From: an uncultured Shewanella sp.
GTDB lineage: Bacteria; Pseudomonadota; Gammaproteobacteria; Enterobacterales; Shewanellaceae
Direction: 5' to 3'
DNA: 64,000 nt
Assembly (NCBI RefSeq): GCF_947501665.1
Contig: NZ_CANMWS010000019.1
Location: forward strand, 1 to 64,000
The notes beneath the pieces were generated by a model. It searched no databases. It was not told where the DNA came from and worked only from the letters and a program-made list of their open reading frames with translations. Within the stretch, counting starts at the first letter, position 1. Each line of letters opens with the position of its first letter. Positions 54,205 to 63,794 of this stretch are shown here, one piece after another. Position numbers and translations under genes: made by a program.

Positions 54205-54230
54205 AGGTCTTTTATCGTATTGAAAGACCT
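54205..54230 (+). terminator. Hairpin after pilQ
   Basis: 8-bp inverted repeat AGGTCTTT / AAAGACCT with a 10-nt loop, 14 nt after the pilQ stop, followed by TTGTG. Weak T-tract, so terminator assignment is provisional. Confidence 0.5.
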
Positions 54231-54584
54231 TTGTGCTTGAGTATAATTCGAGCGATTGACTTTGATTACTTTTAGGGGCGTATCTTATTGTTTATCGCAC
54301 TTAAGGCTAATATTTTTCTTAAAGTGCTATTCTTTACAATTTGTATGTGTTTGGAGTTTCCTCTTCTTATATAAATTTACTTGCAGTAACGCGTTGATTT
54401 TAAAGTATTCAACAAGAATACTTTAAAGATTTTGAAGAGAATTTAATTTCACCACTTGCCATTAAGCCTATTTAACTGAGATAATCAGTGGTCAAGTCTC
54501 AAGCGAGCAAGGTAACATTTAAGGTCGATTTTATTTTTCAAATCGATGTAGGCAAACTTCATATAAGATTCAGACGTATAAGAA
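54231..54584 (+). other. Intergenic region upstream of aroK
   Basis: About 350 bp, AT-rich, no gene. It should contain the promoter of the aroK-aroB-damX-dam group. I see no clear operator. Confidence 0.5.
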
Positions 54585-55100
54585 ATGGCCGAAAAACGTA
54601 ATATTTTTCTAGTAGGACCTATGGGCGCTGGTAAAAGCACCATTGGTCGACATCTAGCGCAGATGCTGCACTTAGAGTTCCACGATTCAGATCAAGAGAT
54701 TGAAAGCCGCACTGGTGCGGATATAGCGTGGGTTTTTGATGTCGAAGGCGAAGATGGTTTTCGCATTCGTGAAACACAAGTCGTCGCTGACTTAACTGAA
54801 AAGCAAGGAATTGTATTAGCGACCGGAGGCGGCTCAATCCAAAGCAAGGAGATCAGAAATAATCTGTCTGCTCGCGGGATAGTCGTATACTTGGAAACAA
54901 CAATCGATAAGCAAGTTGCGCGTACTCAGCGCGATAAGCGTCGTCCGTTGTTACAAGTAGAAGATCCAAGAGAAGTTTTAGAGAATTTAGCTGCGATCCG
55001 TAATCCACTTTACGAAGAAATTGCTGATGTTATCGTGAAAACCGATGAACAAAGTGCAAAAGTTGTCGCAAATCAAATTATTGATCAGCTAGGTTTTTAA
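54585..55100 (+). CDS. aroK: Shikimate kinase I
   Basis: 171 aa, phosphorylates shikimate. Walker A GPMGAGKSTIGRHLA, shikimate-binding DSDQEIE and the adenine-lid arginines in RTQRDKRRPLL. Start ATG 54585. Three nucleotides before aroB, with which it is co-transcribed. Confidence 0.95.
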   Translation: MAEKRNIFLVGPMGAGKSTIGRHLAQMLHLEFHDSDQEIESRTGADIAWVFDVEGEDGFRIRETQVVADLTEKQGIVLATGGGSIQSKEIRNNLSARGIVVYLETTIDKQVARTQRDKRRPLLQVEDPREVLENLAAIRNPLYEEIADVIVKTDEQSAKVVANQIIDQLGF

Positions 55101-55103
55101 ATC

Positions 55104-56183
55104 ATGACAAAACAAATTCAGGTTGAGCTTGGTAAGCGTAGTTACTCGATAGTGATTGACCGGAATTTGATGAGTAATGGTGAGTGTATTGCTCACCATC
55201 TCGAAAATAAAAAAGTCTTGATTGTGACTAATTCGACAATCGCGCCCTTGTATCTTGAGAAAATACAAACTTTGTTGGTCCATTCTTCGCTCGTTGAGCC
55301 GGTTATTTTACCGGATGGTGAGCAATATAAGACATTGGCACAAATGGACGCGATTTTTACTTCCCTGCTACAACAAAATTTAGGCCGGGATACGGTATTA
55401 ATTGCGTTGGGGGGCGGTGTGATTGGTGACATGACGGGTTTTGCTGCGGCTTGTTATCAGCGCGGTGTCGATTTTATCCAAATTCCAACCACTTTGTTAG
55501 CACAAGTTGATTCTTCTGTTGGTGGCAAGACAGCTGTTAATCATGCTTTAGGTAAGAATATGATTGGTGCTTTTTACCAACCTAAATTAGTACTGATTGA
55601 TACTGACTGTTTGACTACACTGCCTGCTAAAGAGTTTGCGGCAGGAATGGCTGAGGTGATTAAGTACGGCATTATTTGGGATCAAACTTTTTTTGTTTGG
55701 CTTGAGCGTCATATTGAGAAATTAAAACGTCTTGATGATGAATCGCTTAAATATGCTATTGGTCGTTGCTGTGAAATTAAGGCTGAAGTCGTTGCATTGG
55801 ATGAAACTGAGCAGGCTGTGCGTGCTTTGTTAAATTTAGGGCATACTTTTGGTCATGCGATTGAAGCTGAGATGGGTTATGGTGTTTGGTTACACGGCGA
55901 AGCGGTTGCTGCTGGAACCCTATTAGCAGCAAAAACGGCTGTGAAAATGGGACTTATTCAAGAGAATGATCTTGAAAGAATTCGTGCATTATTCATCGCT
56001 TTTGATTTACCTGTTGAGGCACCAGATTCAATGACTTTTTCACATTTTATTGAGCATATGCAGCGTGATAAAAAAGTGAAACAAGGTAAAATTCGATTAG
56101 TGTTACCTACTGCTATTGGCCAAGCTGGCATTTATAGTGACGTGAGTGAAGCCATATTGAGAGAGGTAATTGGCGGCGCATAA
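55104..56183 (+). CDS. aroB: 3-dehydroquinate synthase
   Basis: 359 aa, second step of the shikimate pathway, NAD-dependent, zinc enzyme. ALGGGVIGDMTGFAAACYQRGV and IPTTLLAQVDSSVGGKTAVNH are the family signatures; zinc ligands are in GHTFGHAIEAEMGYG and LHGEAVAAG. Length normal. Neighbour order aroK-aroB-damX-dam is conserved in gammaproteobacteria. Confidence 0.96.
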   Translation: MTKQIQVELGKRSYSIVIDRNLMSNGECIAHHLENKKVLIVTNSTIAPLYLEKIQTLLVHSSLVEPVILPDGEQYKTLAQMDAIFTSLLQQNLGRDTVLIALGGGVIGDMTGFAAACYQRGVDFIQIPTTLLAQVDSSVGGKTAVNHALGKNMIGAFYQPKLVLIDTDCLTTLPAKEFAAGMAEVIKYGIIWDQTFFVWLERHIEKLKRLDDESLKYAIGRCCEIKAEVVALDETEQAVRALLNLGHTFGHAIEAEMGYGVWLHGEAVAAGTLLAAKTAVKMGLIQENDLERIRALFIAFDLPVEAPDSMTFSHFIEHMQRDKKVKQGKIRLVLPTAIGQAGIYSDVSEAILREVIGGA

Positions 56184-56201
56184 CTTGAATATGGATGACA
56201 A

Positions 56202-57794
56202 GTGACACCATCAGAGTCAATATTATTACCTAGCCAAGAAGCCTTGTTATTGAGGCTGCAGCATATTAGTTTATATGGCGAGCAGCTAATCCTGTTAATG
56301 GGGGAACAAGGCTCCGGCAAAACGACATTGGTAACAACACTTCTTGATACATTGGATGAGCATAGCCTTGCTTTAGTGACTTGCCCGAAGCATTGTGATA
56401 GTCATGAAATCCGTCGAAAAATTCTGATTCAACTGCTTAAAGAACCTATTTTTGATGATGAGTTAACCTTATCTGAGAGTTTATTACAAGTTGTTGATTC
56501 ATTGCCTGAGTCAGTGTGTATTGTCATTGATGATGCGGACAATATGCCTACAGAAATGTGGGGTGAGTGCTTAGCACTTAGTCAATTAACACTTGCCAAT
56601 ACCGCCATCAGTCTTGTTTGTACTTCCGATAACCATTTTTTGTCTTTTATCACTGAACAATTGTCTTTGGTACAAGCCGAATATTTATTGCCGATCAGTA
56701 TTCCTCCCTTGTCTTTAATTGAAAGGCAGTCTTTATATGAGGCTTTCTTATCCGCTAATGGACAGAAGACGTTTATGGATGCCGATAGTTTGTATGACAA
56801 ATTATCAGAGCAGTCGGGCACGCCAGAGGAAGTATTGGTTTTATTTGAGCTTTCGCTACAGAATGTGCCGACGTCAACAGCCGCCGATCCTCAGACGTAT
56901 ATGAGAGTGATGCCTAAATGGGTGAGCTTGATTTTAGTCGTGGTTGTTTTGAGTGTCGTGACAATAACAGGAGTTGGGTTATGGATGCTAAAATTGCCCA
57001 TTGATGGCCAAGTGAATAAGGCTCACTTACTCAATAAGACACAAGATTCATTACATGATGATACGGTCATGCTAATAACGGTGGAACATCAAAAAAACAA
57101 GCTTACTGCCTCAAGAAAGGATGCTGCTGTGACCTCAAGTGCGGTATCGGTTTCAGAGGTGAGTGAGCCTCAAGTCAAAGCGGTTATTGAACAGGATAAA
57201 AGTATTGAGGAAACAGCCGATGCTCAGGTCGCAACTCCATCCAATGTTCAAGCTTTTAGTGTTTCCTCTCCCAGTCAATTTGCAACCCAAGCACGGGAAA
57301 AAGAAGAACAGAGCTCCGGTGTTATTGAACAGACGCCTTCATTGAAACCCGTTACTGTGAATAAAATCGCTATGCCACGAGATAGCGATAGAAATCAAGT
57401 TGAGAAATCCATCTCAGTAGCGACAAATAAAAACAGTCTGCAGGTTGAAAAAACAGCAGTTGATGCTGCCAAAGTGCAACCGCCGATAGTTTGGCCAACT
57501 TTATTGAGTGTTAGGCCAACACAAGGTTATACGTTGCAATTGGCTAATGTGACTAAGATAGAGACACTTTATCGTTTATTAACAAAGATTAAGGGCGTTG
57601 AGGGCTTGAGAATTGCCCGATATCAACAAGGTTGGTTAGTCTTAGTGGGTGAGTTTGATAAAAAAGAATTTGCAAATAAAAAGTCTGCATATCTAATTGA
57701 AAAATATAAAATTAATAAGCCATGGGTACGTCGTTGGGCCGGTTTGAGTGAATATCAACTACAAGTCAGTGTTCCAAGTCGTGAAATTCAGTAA
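56202..57794 (+). CDS. damX: DamX: AAA-type ATPase N-domain, membrane segment, SPOR domain
   Basis: 530 aa from GTG 56202, with ATGGATG upstream as the ribosome-binding site. N-terminal AAA_22-like domain: Walker A MGEQGSGKTTLV (about 30-41), Walker B-like VCIVIDDADNMP. A transmembrane helix at about 240-265 (WVSLILVVVVLSVVTITGVGLWML) separates it from a long low-complexity periplasmic linker; the C-terminal SPOR domain (about 445-520) begins GYTLQLANVTKIETLYRLLTK. SPOR domains bind denuded peptidoglycan at the septum, so DamX is a division protein. The GTG start and intact length are worth noting. Confidence 0.9.
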   Translation: MTPSESILLPSQEALLLRLQHISLYGEQLILLMGEQGSGKTTLVTTLLDTLDEHSLALVTCPKHCDSHEIRRKILIQLLKEPIFDDELTLSESLLQVVDSLPESVCIVIDDADNMPTEMWGECLALSQLTLANTAISLVCTSDNHFLSFITEQLSLVQAEYLLPISIPPLSLIERQSLYEAFLSANGQKTFMDADSLYDKLSEQSGTPEEVLVLFELSLQNVPTSTAADPQTYMRVMPKWVSLILVVVVLSVVTITGVGLWMLKLPIDGQVNKAHLLNKTQDSLHDDTVMLITVEHQKNKLTASRKDAAVTSSAVSVSEVSEPQVKAVIEQDKSIEETADAQVATPSNVQAFSVSSPSQFATQAREKEEQSSGVIEQTPSLKPVTVNKIAMPRDSDRNQVEKSISVATNKNSLQVEKTAVDAAKVQPPIVWPTLLSVRPTQGYTLQLANVTKIETLYRLLTKIKGVEGLRIARYQQGWLVLVGEFDKKEFANKKSAYLIEKYKINKPWVRRWAGLSEYQLQVSVPSREIQ

Positions 57795-57846
57795 TAAAGA
57801 GAGTACAATCATGTGCTTCTTTTTTTAGGGTATTCAGTCAATTTAA

Positions 57847-58728
57847 ATGAGCAAAAAACAAAGAGCCTTTCTAAAGTGGGCTGGTGGAAAATTTAAACTG
57901 ATTGAAGCTTTATCTCAATACCTGCCAAAAGGTAATAGATTGGTTGAGCCTTTTGTTGGGGCGGGGTCCGTATTTCTAAATACTGATTTTGATAGCTATC
58001 TATTGTGTGATATTAATCAAGATTTGATTAATCTTTATAAGATTGTTCAGCAAGATCCAGAAGCGTATATTAGTGCTGCAAAAGCTTTATTTGTTGATGA
58101 GATGAATAATGAAACCGCTTATTATCAAATCCGTGAACGTTTTAATCAAAGCCGCGATCCTTTTGAGCGTTCAGTATATTTTTTATATATGAATCGATTT
58201 GGCTTCAACGGCTTGTGTCGCTATAACCGTAAAGGTGGTTTTAATGTGCCTTTTGGTTCTTACAAGAAACCTTATTTTCCAGAACAAGAGATCCGCGCTT
58301 TCTCAATCAAATCACAAAAAGCCGAATTTCGGTGTGTGGGTTATGAGGAAGCCATGAACATGACACGCAAAGGTGATGTGGTATATTGCGATCCGCCTTA
58401 TGCGCCTTTATCGACAACAGCCAGTTTTACGACTTATGTGGGGGCTGGATTTAGTTTGGATGATCAAGCTATATTGGCAAAAATGTCCCGACATACAGCA
58501 ATAGATAGAGGGATCTCGGTGTTAATCAGTAATCATGATATTCCGTTAACTCGTGAGCTTTATCATGGTGCGAAACTTGCCCATGTTCAAGTGCAGCGCA
58601 ATATTAGCCAAAAAGGCAGTGCTCGTAAAAAAGTGGATGAGTTATTTGCTTTATACGATGATGCTTATCATGCAGAGGCTACTGAGCTAACGCCGAAAAA
58701 GCGTTTCAAATCGAAAAAGAAAAAATAA
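57847..58728 (+). CDS. dam: DNA adenine methylase Dam
   Basis: 293 aa, slightly longer than the E. coli enzyme because of a basic tail (KKRFKSKKKK). Methylates adenine in GATC. Motifs: FLKWAGGK, the SAM-binding VEPFVGAGSVF and the catalytic DPPY in VVYCDPPYAPLS. Follows damX by 52 nt and ends with a strong terminator. Roles in mismatch repair, replication initiation and gene control are known from the family. Confidence 0.95.
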   Translation: MSKKQRAFLKWAGGKFKLIEALSQYLPKGNRLVEPFVGAGSVFLNTDFDSYLLCDINQDLINLYKIVQQDPEAYISAAKALFVDEMNNETAYYQIRERFNQSRDPFERSVYFLYMNRFGFNGLCRYNRKGGFNVPFGSYKKPYFPEQEIRAFSIKSQKAEFRCVGYEEAMNMTRKGDVVYCDPPYAPLSTTASFTTYVGAGFSLDDQAILAKMSRHTAIDRGISVLISNHDIPLTRELYHGAKLAHVQVQRNISQKGSARKKVDELFALYDDAYHAEATELTPKKRFKSKKKK

Positions 58729-58755
58729 AAAAACCTCGCATTTGCGAGGTTTTTT
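58728..58755. terminator. Terminator after dam
   Basis: Perfect palindrome AAAAAACCTCGCA / TGCGAGGTTTTTT with a short TT loop, directly after the dam stop. The A and T runs on both sides make it bidirectional. Confidence 0.88.
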
Positions 58756-58763
58756 ATTGATTT

Positions 58764-58949
58764 TTATCCTAATACTTGGGTGACGATAAAGAGTAAGCTA
58801 CCGACAAATATGATCGCAATGAACACCCCCATAATGATAAAGGGGACAATGGACTTTGTTTGAAAATCGCGTACGCGATTTTGCTCGGATTGCACACCAA
58901 AAAAAGCGGCAAGTGTGCTGATCAGTAGGTGCCAGAAATTTTTTAACAT
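58764..58949 (-). CDS. DUF2970 family small membrane protein
   Basis: 61 aa, one N-terminal hydrophobic stretch and a second membrane segment (about 36-58, FIIMGVFIAIIFVGSLLFIVTQVL). The opening (LKNFWHLLISTLAAFFGVQSEQNRVRDF) is the DUF2970 pattern. Function unknown. Convergent with dam; overlaps the next gene by 7 nt. Confidence 0.85.
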   Translation of the reverse strand: MLKNFWHLLISTLAAFFGVQSEQNRVRDFQTKSIVPFIIMGVFIAIIFVGSLLFIVTQVLG

Positions 58950-59296
58950 AAATGTAGGCTCTGATGGCTATTGATTGAAGTCACTTGGCTCAAAGGAATA
59001 CGGTTGTTACCGTGCAGCAATTCCAAAAAGTCGATAAAATGTAGCTGATTAGTAAGACTATTACCCGTTAACCAATTTAACCAAGTTAATGTTTGAGCTG
59101 TTTTACAATGGTTTTGTACTTGGCCGTGCGGTAAATGTTTACTGGATACTTCTGTTTGCGATGCACAATAACGACTGGGTGACATAAGGGTCGATATACT
59201 TGTTGAACTGAGTATGAATATCGTTATGCCTAAAGTGCAACTCATGAAAAAAATGGTGATTTTCATGTTTAAAAACTTTTTAAGCTTCCTTAACAT
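58943..59296 (-). CDS. Hypothetical membrane-anchored protein
   Basis: 117 aa with one N-terminal hydrophobic segment (about 12-35); the remainder is periplasmic by prediction and includes several Cys residues. The family is not recognised. It is retained because its frame overlaps the DUF2970 start by 7 nt, suggesting coupling, and it has AAGGAAAT upstream. Confidence 0.55.
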   Translation of the reverse strand: MLRKLKKFLNMKITIFFMSCTLGITIFILSSTSISTLMSPSRYCASQTEVSSKHLPHGQVQNHCKTAQTLTWLNWLTGNSLTNQLHFIDFLELLHGNNRIPLSQVTSINSHQSLHLC

Positions 59297-59455
59297 GGTA
59301 TTTCCTTCGTTGCCTTCCTTTGCGAGGCATCAGTATAACAAATTGAAAATCGATTAAAACATAATTGTAACAAAAAAAGTATTTTAAAAAGTAGTGTCTC
59401 TATGGGGTTAAGGGGTAAAATAGCTTACTTCTTACACATGACCATGAGTTTGACT

Positions 59456-60136
59456 ATGCGCCCATTTTTAATTGCCCCCTCTATTCTTTCTGCCGATTTT
59501 GCTCGCTTGGGCAGTGATGTTGATGCTGTATTGACGGCGGGAGCCGATGTGGTTCATTTTGATGTGATGGATAATCATTATGTTCCTAATTTAACCGTGG
59601 GGCCTATGATTTGCCAAGCGCTGCGGGATTACGGTATTACCGCTGATATTGATGTGCACTTAATGGTGAAGCCCGTTGATCGTATTATTCCTGATTTTGC
59701 AAAAGCAGGTGCATCCATTATTACGTTTCATCCTGAAGCGTCTGAGCACATTGATCGTAGTTTACAATTAATTAAAGAATCGGGTTGCAAAGCGGGCTTA
59801 GTCTTTAATCCTGCTACACCTCTGCATTACCTCGATCATGTGATGGATAAAGTTGATGTGATTTTATTAATGTCAGTGAATCCAGGTTTTGGGGGGCAAT
59901 CTTTCATTCCTTCCACTTTAGATAAATTACGTCAAGTGCGTCGTCTTATTGATGCGAGTGGTTATGACATTCGCCTTGAAGTGGATGGTGGGGTGAAAGT
60001 GGATAATATTGCTGACATTGCTCGTGCTGGTGCGGACATGTTTGTGGCGGGATCAGCGATTTTTAATCAGCCGGATTATAAAGCTGTCATTGATTCAATG
60101 CGTCAAGAATTAGCGTCTGTCACGCAAGAAAAGTAG
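59456..60136 (+). CDS. rpe: Ribulose-phosphate 3-epimerase
   Basis: 226 aa, metal-dependent TIM barrel of the pentose phosphate pathway. Start ATG 59456 (MRPFLIAPSILSADFARLG) has GAG 7 nt upstream; longer frames to 59402 lack family support. VVHFDVMDNHYVPN and VNPGFGGQSFIPS signatures are present, followed by VDGGVK. 11 nt upstream of gph. Confidence 0.95.
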   Translation: MRPFLIAPSILSADFARLGSDVDAVLTAGADVVHFDVMDNHYVPNLTVGPMICQALRDYGITADIDVHLMVKPVDRIIPDFAKAGASIITFHPEASEHIDRSLQLIKESGCKAGLVFNPATPLHYLDHVMDKVDVILLMSVNPGFGGQSFIPSTLDKLRQVRRLIDASGYDIRLEVDGGVKVDNIADIARAGADMFVAGSAIFNQPDYKAVIDSMRQELASVTQEK

Positions 60137-60147
60137 GTGTGCTGAAT

Positions 60148-60828
60148 ATGAGTGAACCAATAACGGGCAAAGTCAAAGCCGTTGCTTTTGATTTAGATGG
60201 TACGCTAGTTGATAGTGCATCTGATCTAACGGTGGCGGTACAAGATTGCTTAGCTGAATTTGGCTTGCCCTTGTGCAGTGAGGCACAAGTTCGTTCATGG
60301 ATAGGTAACGGGGCTGAAGTCCTTATGCAAAGAGCACTGACTCTTTCGGCTGGGGACGCATATAGTCAGGCACACTGTCAGAAAATGATGCCCAGATTTA
60401 AATGGCATTATCAGCAAAACTTACAGAAACATAGCCAATTGTATGATGATGTATTAATGGTGTTAAAGCGTTTGCATGAGGCTGATATTCGTTTGGCAAT
60501 TGTGACTAATAAGCCTTATGATTTTACGATCCCGTTATTGAAAGGATTTGGTTTGAGTGACTATTTTTCATCTGTATTAGGGGGTGACTCACTTGCCGAA
60601 ATGAAACCACACCCGCTTCCTTTGCAACATTTATTGAAACTTTGGGATTTGAAGCCCAATGAGCTAGTGATGGTTGGCGATTCTAAAAATGATATTCTTG
60701 CGGCAAAAGCGGCGGGGGTCGGCGCAATTGGCTTGACCTATGGATACAATTACGGTGAAGATATTAGTTTGAGTGACCCGAATGCGGTATGTCATCAATT
60801 ACGTGATATTATACCCGTGATACTGTAA
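60148..60828 (+). CDS. gph: Phosphoglycolate phosphatase
   Basis: 226 aa, HAD superfamily. Motif I DLDGTLVDS, motif II VTNKP, motif III/IV KPHPLPLQHL and VGDSKNDILAA. Start ATG 60148 rather than GTG 60139, which has no spacing to the AGG site. Removes 2-phosphoglycolate produced during DNA repair. Follows rpe by 11 nt; trpS follows by 63 nt. Confidence 0.94.
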   Translation: MSEPITGKVKAVAFDLDGTLVDSASDLTVAVQDCLAEFGLPLCSEAQVRSWIGNGAEVLMQRALTLSAGDAYSQAHCQKMMPRFKWHYQQNLQKHSQLYDDVLMVLKRLHEADIRLAIVTNKPYDFTIPLLKGFGLSDYFSSVLGGDSLAEMKPHPLPLQHLLKLWDLKPNELVMVGDSKNDILAAKAAGVGAIGLTYGYNYGEDISLSDPNAVCHQLRDIIPVIL

Positions 60829-60891
60829 TTTTGTAATTTTTAATTGATGCATCGAGTCTTTACATTGTTTACTTGATGCACTTATGGAGTA

Positions 60892-61911
60892 ATGAAGAAA
60901 ATGACCACGTCACAGCCTAAACCTATCGTACTGAGTGGGGCACAACCCTCAGGTGAGTTAACCTTAGGTAATTATATGGGCGCATTACGCCAGTGGGTAG
61001 CGATGCAAGATAGCCATGATTGCTTGTATTGTGTGGTTGACTTGCATGCCATTACAGTACGTCAAGATCCTAAATTATTGCGTGAAGCCTGTCTTGATAC
61101 CTTAGCTTTGTATTTAGCTTGCGGTGTTGATCCGAAAAAAAGTACGGTTTTTATTCAGTCTCAAGTGCCTCAGCACACTCAATTAGGCTGGGCATTAAAT
61201 TGTTATGCTCAAATGGGTGAGCTCAATAGGATGACCCAGTTTAAAGATAAATCTCAGAAACATGCCAGTAATATCAATGTGGGCTTATTTGGTTATCCAG
61301 TATTGATGGCAGCAGATATTTTGCTGTATCAAGCGAATGAAGTGCCTGTAGGGCAAGATCAAAAGCAGCATCTTGAATTGACCCGAGATATCGCAACTCG
61401 ATTCAATAATGCTTACGGGGATACTTTTACCATACCTGAGCCTTTTATTCCCGAATTAGGGGCCAAAGTGATGTCTTTACAAGAGCCGCTGAAGAAGATG
61501 TCTAAATCGGATGATAATCGTAATAACGTCATTGGTTTGCTTGAAGATCCCAAGAAAATCATGAAAAAAATCAAAAAAGCCATGACAGACAGTGAAGAGC
61601 CACCAGTAGTCCGTTTTGATGTTGAAAATAAGCCTGGGGTATCGAATCTTTTAAGCTTAATGTCAGGCGTGACAGGTCAAAGTATTGCGTCGTTAGAAAG
61701 TGAGTTTGAAGGCAAGATGTATGGGCACTTAAAAGGCGCAACAGGTGAAGCGGTGGTGAGTATGATAGAACCATTGCAAGCGCGATATAATGAATTTAGA
61801 GCCGATCAAACCCTACTGAACCAAATTATGCATGAAGGTGCTGAAAAGGCACAAGCACGTGCCGAAGTTACTCTGAAAAAGGTGTATGAAAAAATAGGTT
61901 TATTAGTGTAA
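60892..61911 (+). CDS. trpS: Tryptophanyl-tRNA synthetase
   Basis: 339 aa, class I synthetase. HIGH-like motif in GAQPSGELTLGNYMGAL and KMSKS-like MSKSDDNRN. The start is either ATG 60892 or ATG 60901 (MTTSQPKP); the GGAG site is too close to the first, so the second is equally likely. Rpe-gph-trpS order is conserved. Confidence 0.96.
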   Translation: MKKMTTSQPKPIVLSGAQPSGELTLGNYMGALRQWVAMQDSHDCLYCVVDLHAITVRQDPKLLREACLDTLALYLACGVDPKKSTVFIQSQVPQHTQLGWALNCYAQMGELNRMTQFKDKSQKHASNINVGLFGYPVLMAADILLYQANEVPVGQDQKQHLELTRDIATRFNNAYGDTFTIPEPFIPELGAKVMSLQEPLKKMSKSDDNRNNVIGLLEDPKKIMKKIKKAMTDSEEPPVVRFDVENKPGVSNLLSLMSGVTGQSIASLESEFEGKMYGHLKGATGEAVVSMIEPLQARYNEFRADQTLLNQIMHEGAEKAQARAEVTLKKVYEKIGLLV

Positions 61912-61928
61912 CGGGCTTTAAGTGGAAT

Positions 61929-61954
61929 AAAAAACCTGCATATGCAGGTTTTTT
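61929..61954. terminator. Terminator between trpS and dolP
   Basis: Perfect palindrome AAAAAACCTGCA / TGCAGGTTTTTT around TA, placed between convergent genes; bidirectional. Confidence 0.88.
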
Positions 61955-61971
61955 ATTGTTTATTGCTTTGA

Positions 61972-62538
61972 TTAATTCACATAATCAAAGACTTTAATTA
62001 CTTTTCGAACGCCTGAGGTATTGCGAGCGACTTCTACCGCGAGATCCGCTTGTTCTTTGGCAACATAGCCGATAAGAAAAACTTCTCCGTTTTCAGTAAC
62101 AACTTTTATGTTGGTCATATCTAAGTTTTGCTCACCGAGCATACGGCCTTTGACTTTTGTCGTGATCCAAGTGTCATTACTTCGTGTGGTAAAAGACGTT
62201 GGGTTACCAATACGAATTTGATTATGAATTTTCCCGCCTAAATTCAGCTTATTAACAACGCTAATGGCTTTATTTCTTAACATTGAATTGGGTGCTTGAC
62301 CAATTAAGAGTACATTGTTATTCAAGACGACGGCAGAAATATTTGCTTGATTTTTTAAGTCTGGTTGGGAAGAAAGCGCACTGGCGATATTGAAGTTAGC
62401 ATTGGTATCATCCAGTTGTGTACTGACAGGACGCTCATCATTGGCGACCATAGCGCCGCTGACGGCACCAGCGACGAGGGCGCCTGCACAGCCTTGCAAT
62501 AAAAAAAGCGGCAAAATTAATGGGAGCCAAGCTCTCAC
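61972..62538 (-). CDS. dolP: BON-domain outer-membrane lipoprotein DolP (YraP)
   Basis: 188 aa. Lipoprotein signal with lipobox LLQGC (Cys17). Two BON domains follow (about 45-110 and 115-186), for example ANISAVVLNNNVLLIGQAPN and ITVKVKGRMLGEQNLDMTNIKVV...GEVFLIGYV. DolP helps maintain outer-membrane integrity and supports beta-barrel assembly at the division site. Start ATG overlaps the diaA stop by 4 nt. Confidence 0.92.
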   Translation of the reverse strand: MRAWLPLILPLFLLQGCAGALVAGAVSGAMVANDERPVSTQLDDTNANFNIASALSSQPDLKNQANISAVVLNNNVLLIGQAPNSMLRNKAISVVNKLNLGGKIHNQIRIGNPTSFTTRSNDTWITTKVKGRMLGEQNLDMTNIKVVTENGEVFLIGYVAKEQADLAVEVARNTSGVRKVIKVFDYVN

Positions 62539-63128
62539 TGCTGTTCATCCTGTGGGAATAGGGTTCTGTCTATGTTGTCACAAAGGCAATGAATGGCTAA
62601 TAAATGAACTTCTTGAATGCGGGCTGTGACATTGGAAGGCACGCGAATTTCAACATCATTAACACTAAGTAACCCTGCCATAGGCCCACCGTCTTTGCCT
62701 GTTAGGGCGACAATCGTCATATCTCGACTCAGTGCAGCTTCAATGGCCTTAATAACGTTTCCTGAGTGACCACTGGTAGAGATAGCTAATAGAATGTCTC
62801 CAGGTTGCCCTAAAGCTAAAATTTGTTTTGAAAACACTTCATCATAACTGTAATCATTGGCAATAGCCGTTAAGGTAGAGCTATCTGTTGTGAGGGCAAT
62901 AGCAGGAAGAGGGGGGCGTTCAACTTCATAGCGATTAAGTAATTCAGCTGAAAAATGTTGCGCATCACCAGCACTGCCACCATTACCACAGGCTAAGATT
63001 TTATTACCACCGAGTAAACAATTAACCATCATTTCTGCGGCTTTGGCAATGGACTCAGGTAAGGCTTCAGAAGCATCAATTTTGGTTTGAATGGATTCGG
63101 TAAAGCTATGTTTAATACGGTCTAACAT
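62535..63128 (-). CDS. diaA: DiaA-like SIS-domain protein (DnaA initiator-associating)
   Basis: 197 aa with SIS motifs NKILACGNGGSAGDAQHFSAELLNRYE and LAISTSGHSGNVIKAIEAA. DiaA binds DnaA and promotes timely replication initiation; GmhA (phosphoheptose isomerase) is a close relative, but gene order yraN-diaA-dolP supports DiaA. Overlaps dolP by 4 nt. Confidence 0.9.
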   Translation of the reverse strand: MLDRIKHSFTESIQTKIDASEALPESIAKAAEMMVNCLLGGNKILACGNGGSAGDAQHFSAELLNRYEVERPPLPAIALTTDSSTLTAIANDYSYDEVFSKQILALGQPGDILLAISTSGHSGNVIKAIEAALSRDMTIVALTGKDGGPMAGLLSVNDVEIRVPSNVTARIQEVHLLAIHCLCDNIDRTLFPQDEQQ

Positions 63129-63225
63129 GGATAAATCCTTAACGATTGTTTGCGTAATGGCTATATGAACACTTCATTTTATGGGCAACCCCATAGCTGA
63201 TCGTTGAACATAAGCGACGATAAAA

Positions 63226-63561
63226 TTAAAATGCATCGCGGATCCATTGAATGTTGTTCGGATCCATAGCGATAAAATCAAATCGACAAGTTGCATCTAT
63301 TTGGTTTAATTGTAAGTAATGGCTAGCAGCACGCTTTATACGATGTTGCTGCCTTTGACTTAACGCATTCATTGCACCACCAAAATGTAAATCTGAACGA
63401 TATTTTACTTCAACAAATACCCAAACAGTACCTTCTTTCATGATTATGTCTATTTCACCAAATTTGAAACGAACATTTCTCGCAACTAAATGTAAGCCTT
63501 GTTGTTGCAAATAGATAATGGCTGTTTGTTCACTTGCTTGTCCATGACAACCTTTAAGCAC
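63226..63561 (-). CDS. yraN: YraN family protein (UPF0102)
   Basis: 111 aa, endonuclease-like fold without known function. VRFKFGEIDIIMKEGTVWVFVEVKYRSDLHFGGAMNALSQRQQHRI shows the family pattern of ED..EVK. Between lpoA and diaA. Confidence 0.93.
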   Translation of the reverse strand: MLKGCHGQASEQTAIIYLQQQGLHLVARNVRFKFGEIDIIMKEGTVWVFVEVKYRSDLHFGGAMNALSQRQQHRIKRAASHYLQLNQIDATCRFDFIAMDPNNIQWIRDAF

Positions 63562-63794
63562 ACTAATATCCTGAAGTGACTCTCTATGACGTTGAGTATA
63601 TACCCAAAATGCGACATTATGCGAGGTCTAGCCACTTTGAGAGCCTCTCGTTTTATTTGCTTAGAAGATATTGTTTGTCATGCTTCAAATTAGGTTAAGC
63701 AAGTTGTGTTATTGCTATGCAATTTATTGTATGAGCAATAACACGTCTTTACTTTTCACAAAAAATAATACATTTTTACTTTTTTAGTCCTGAT

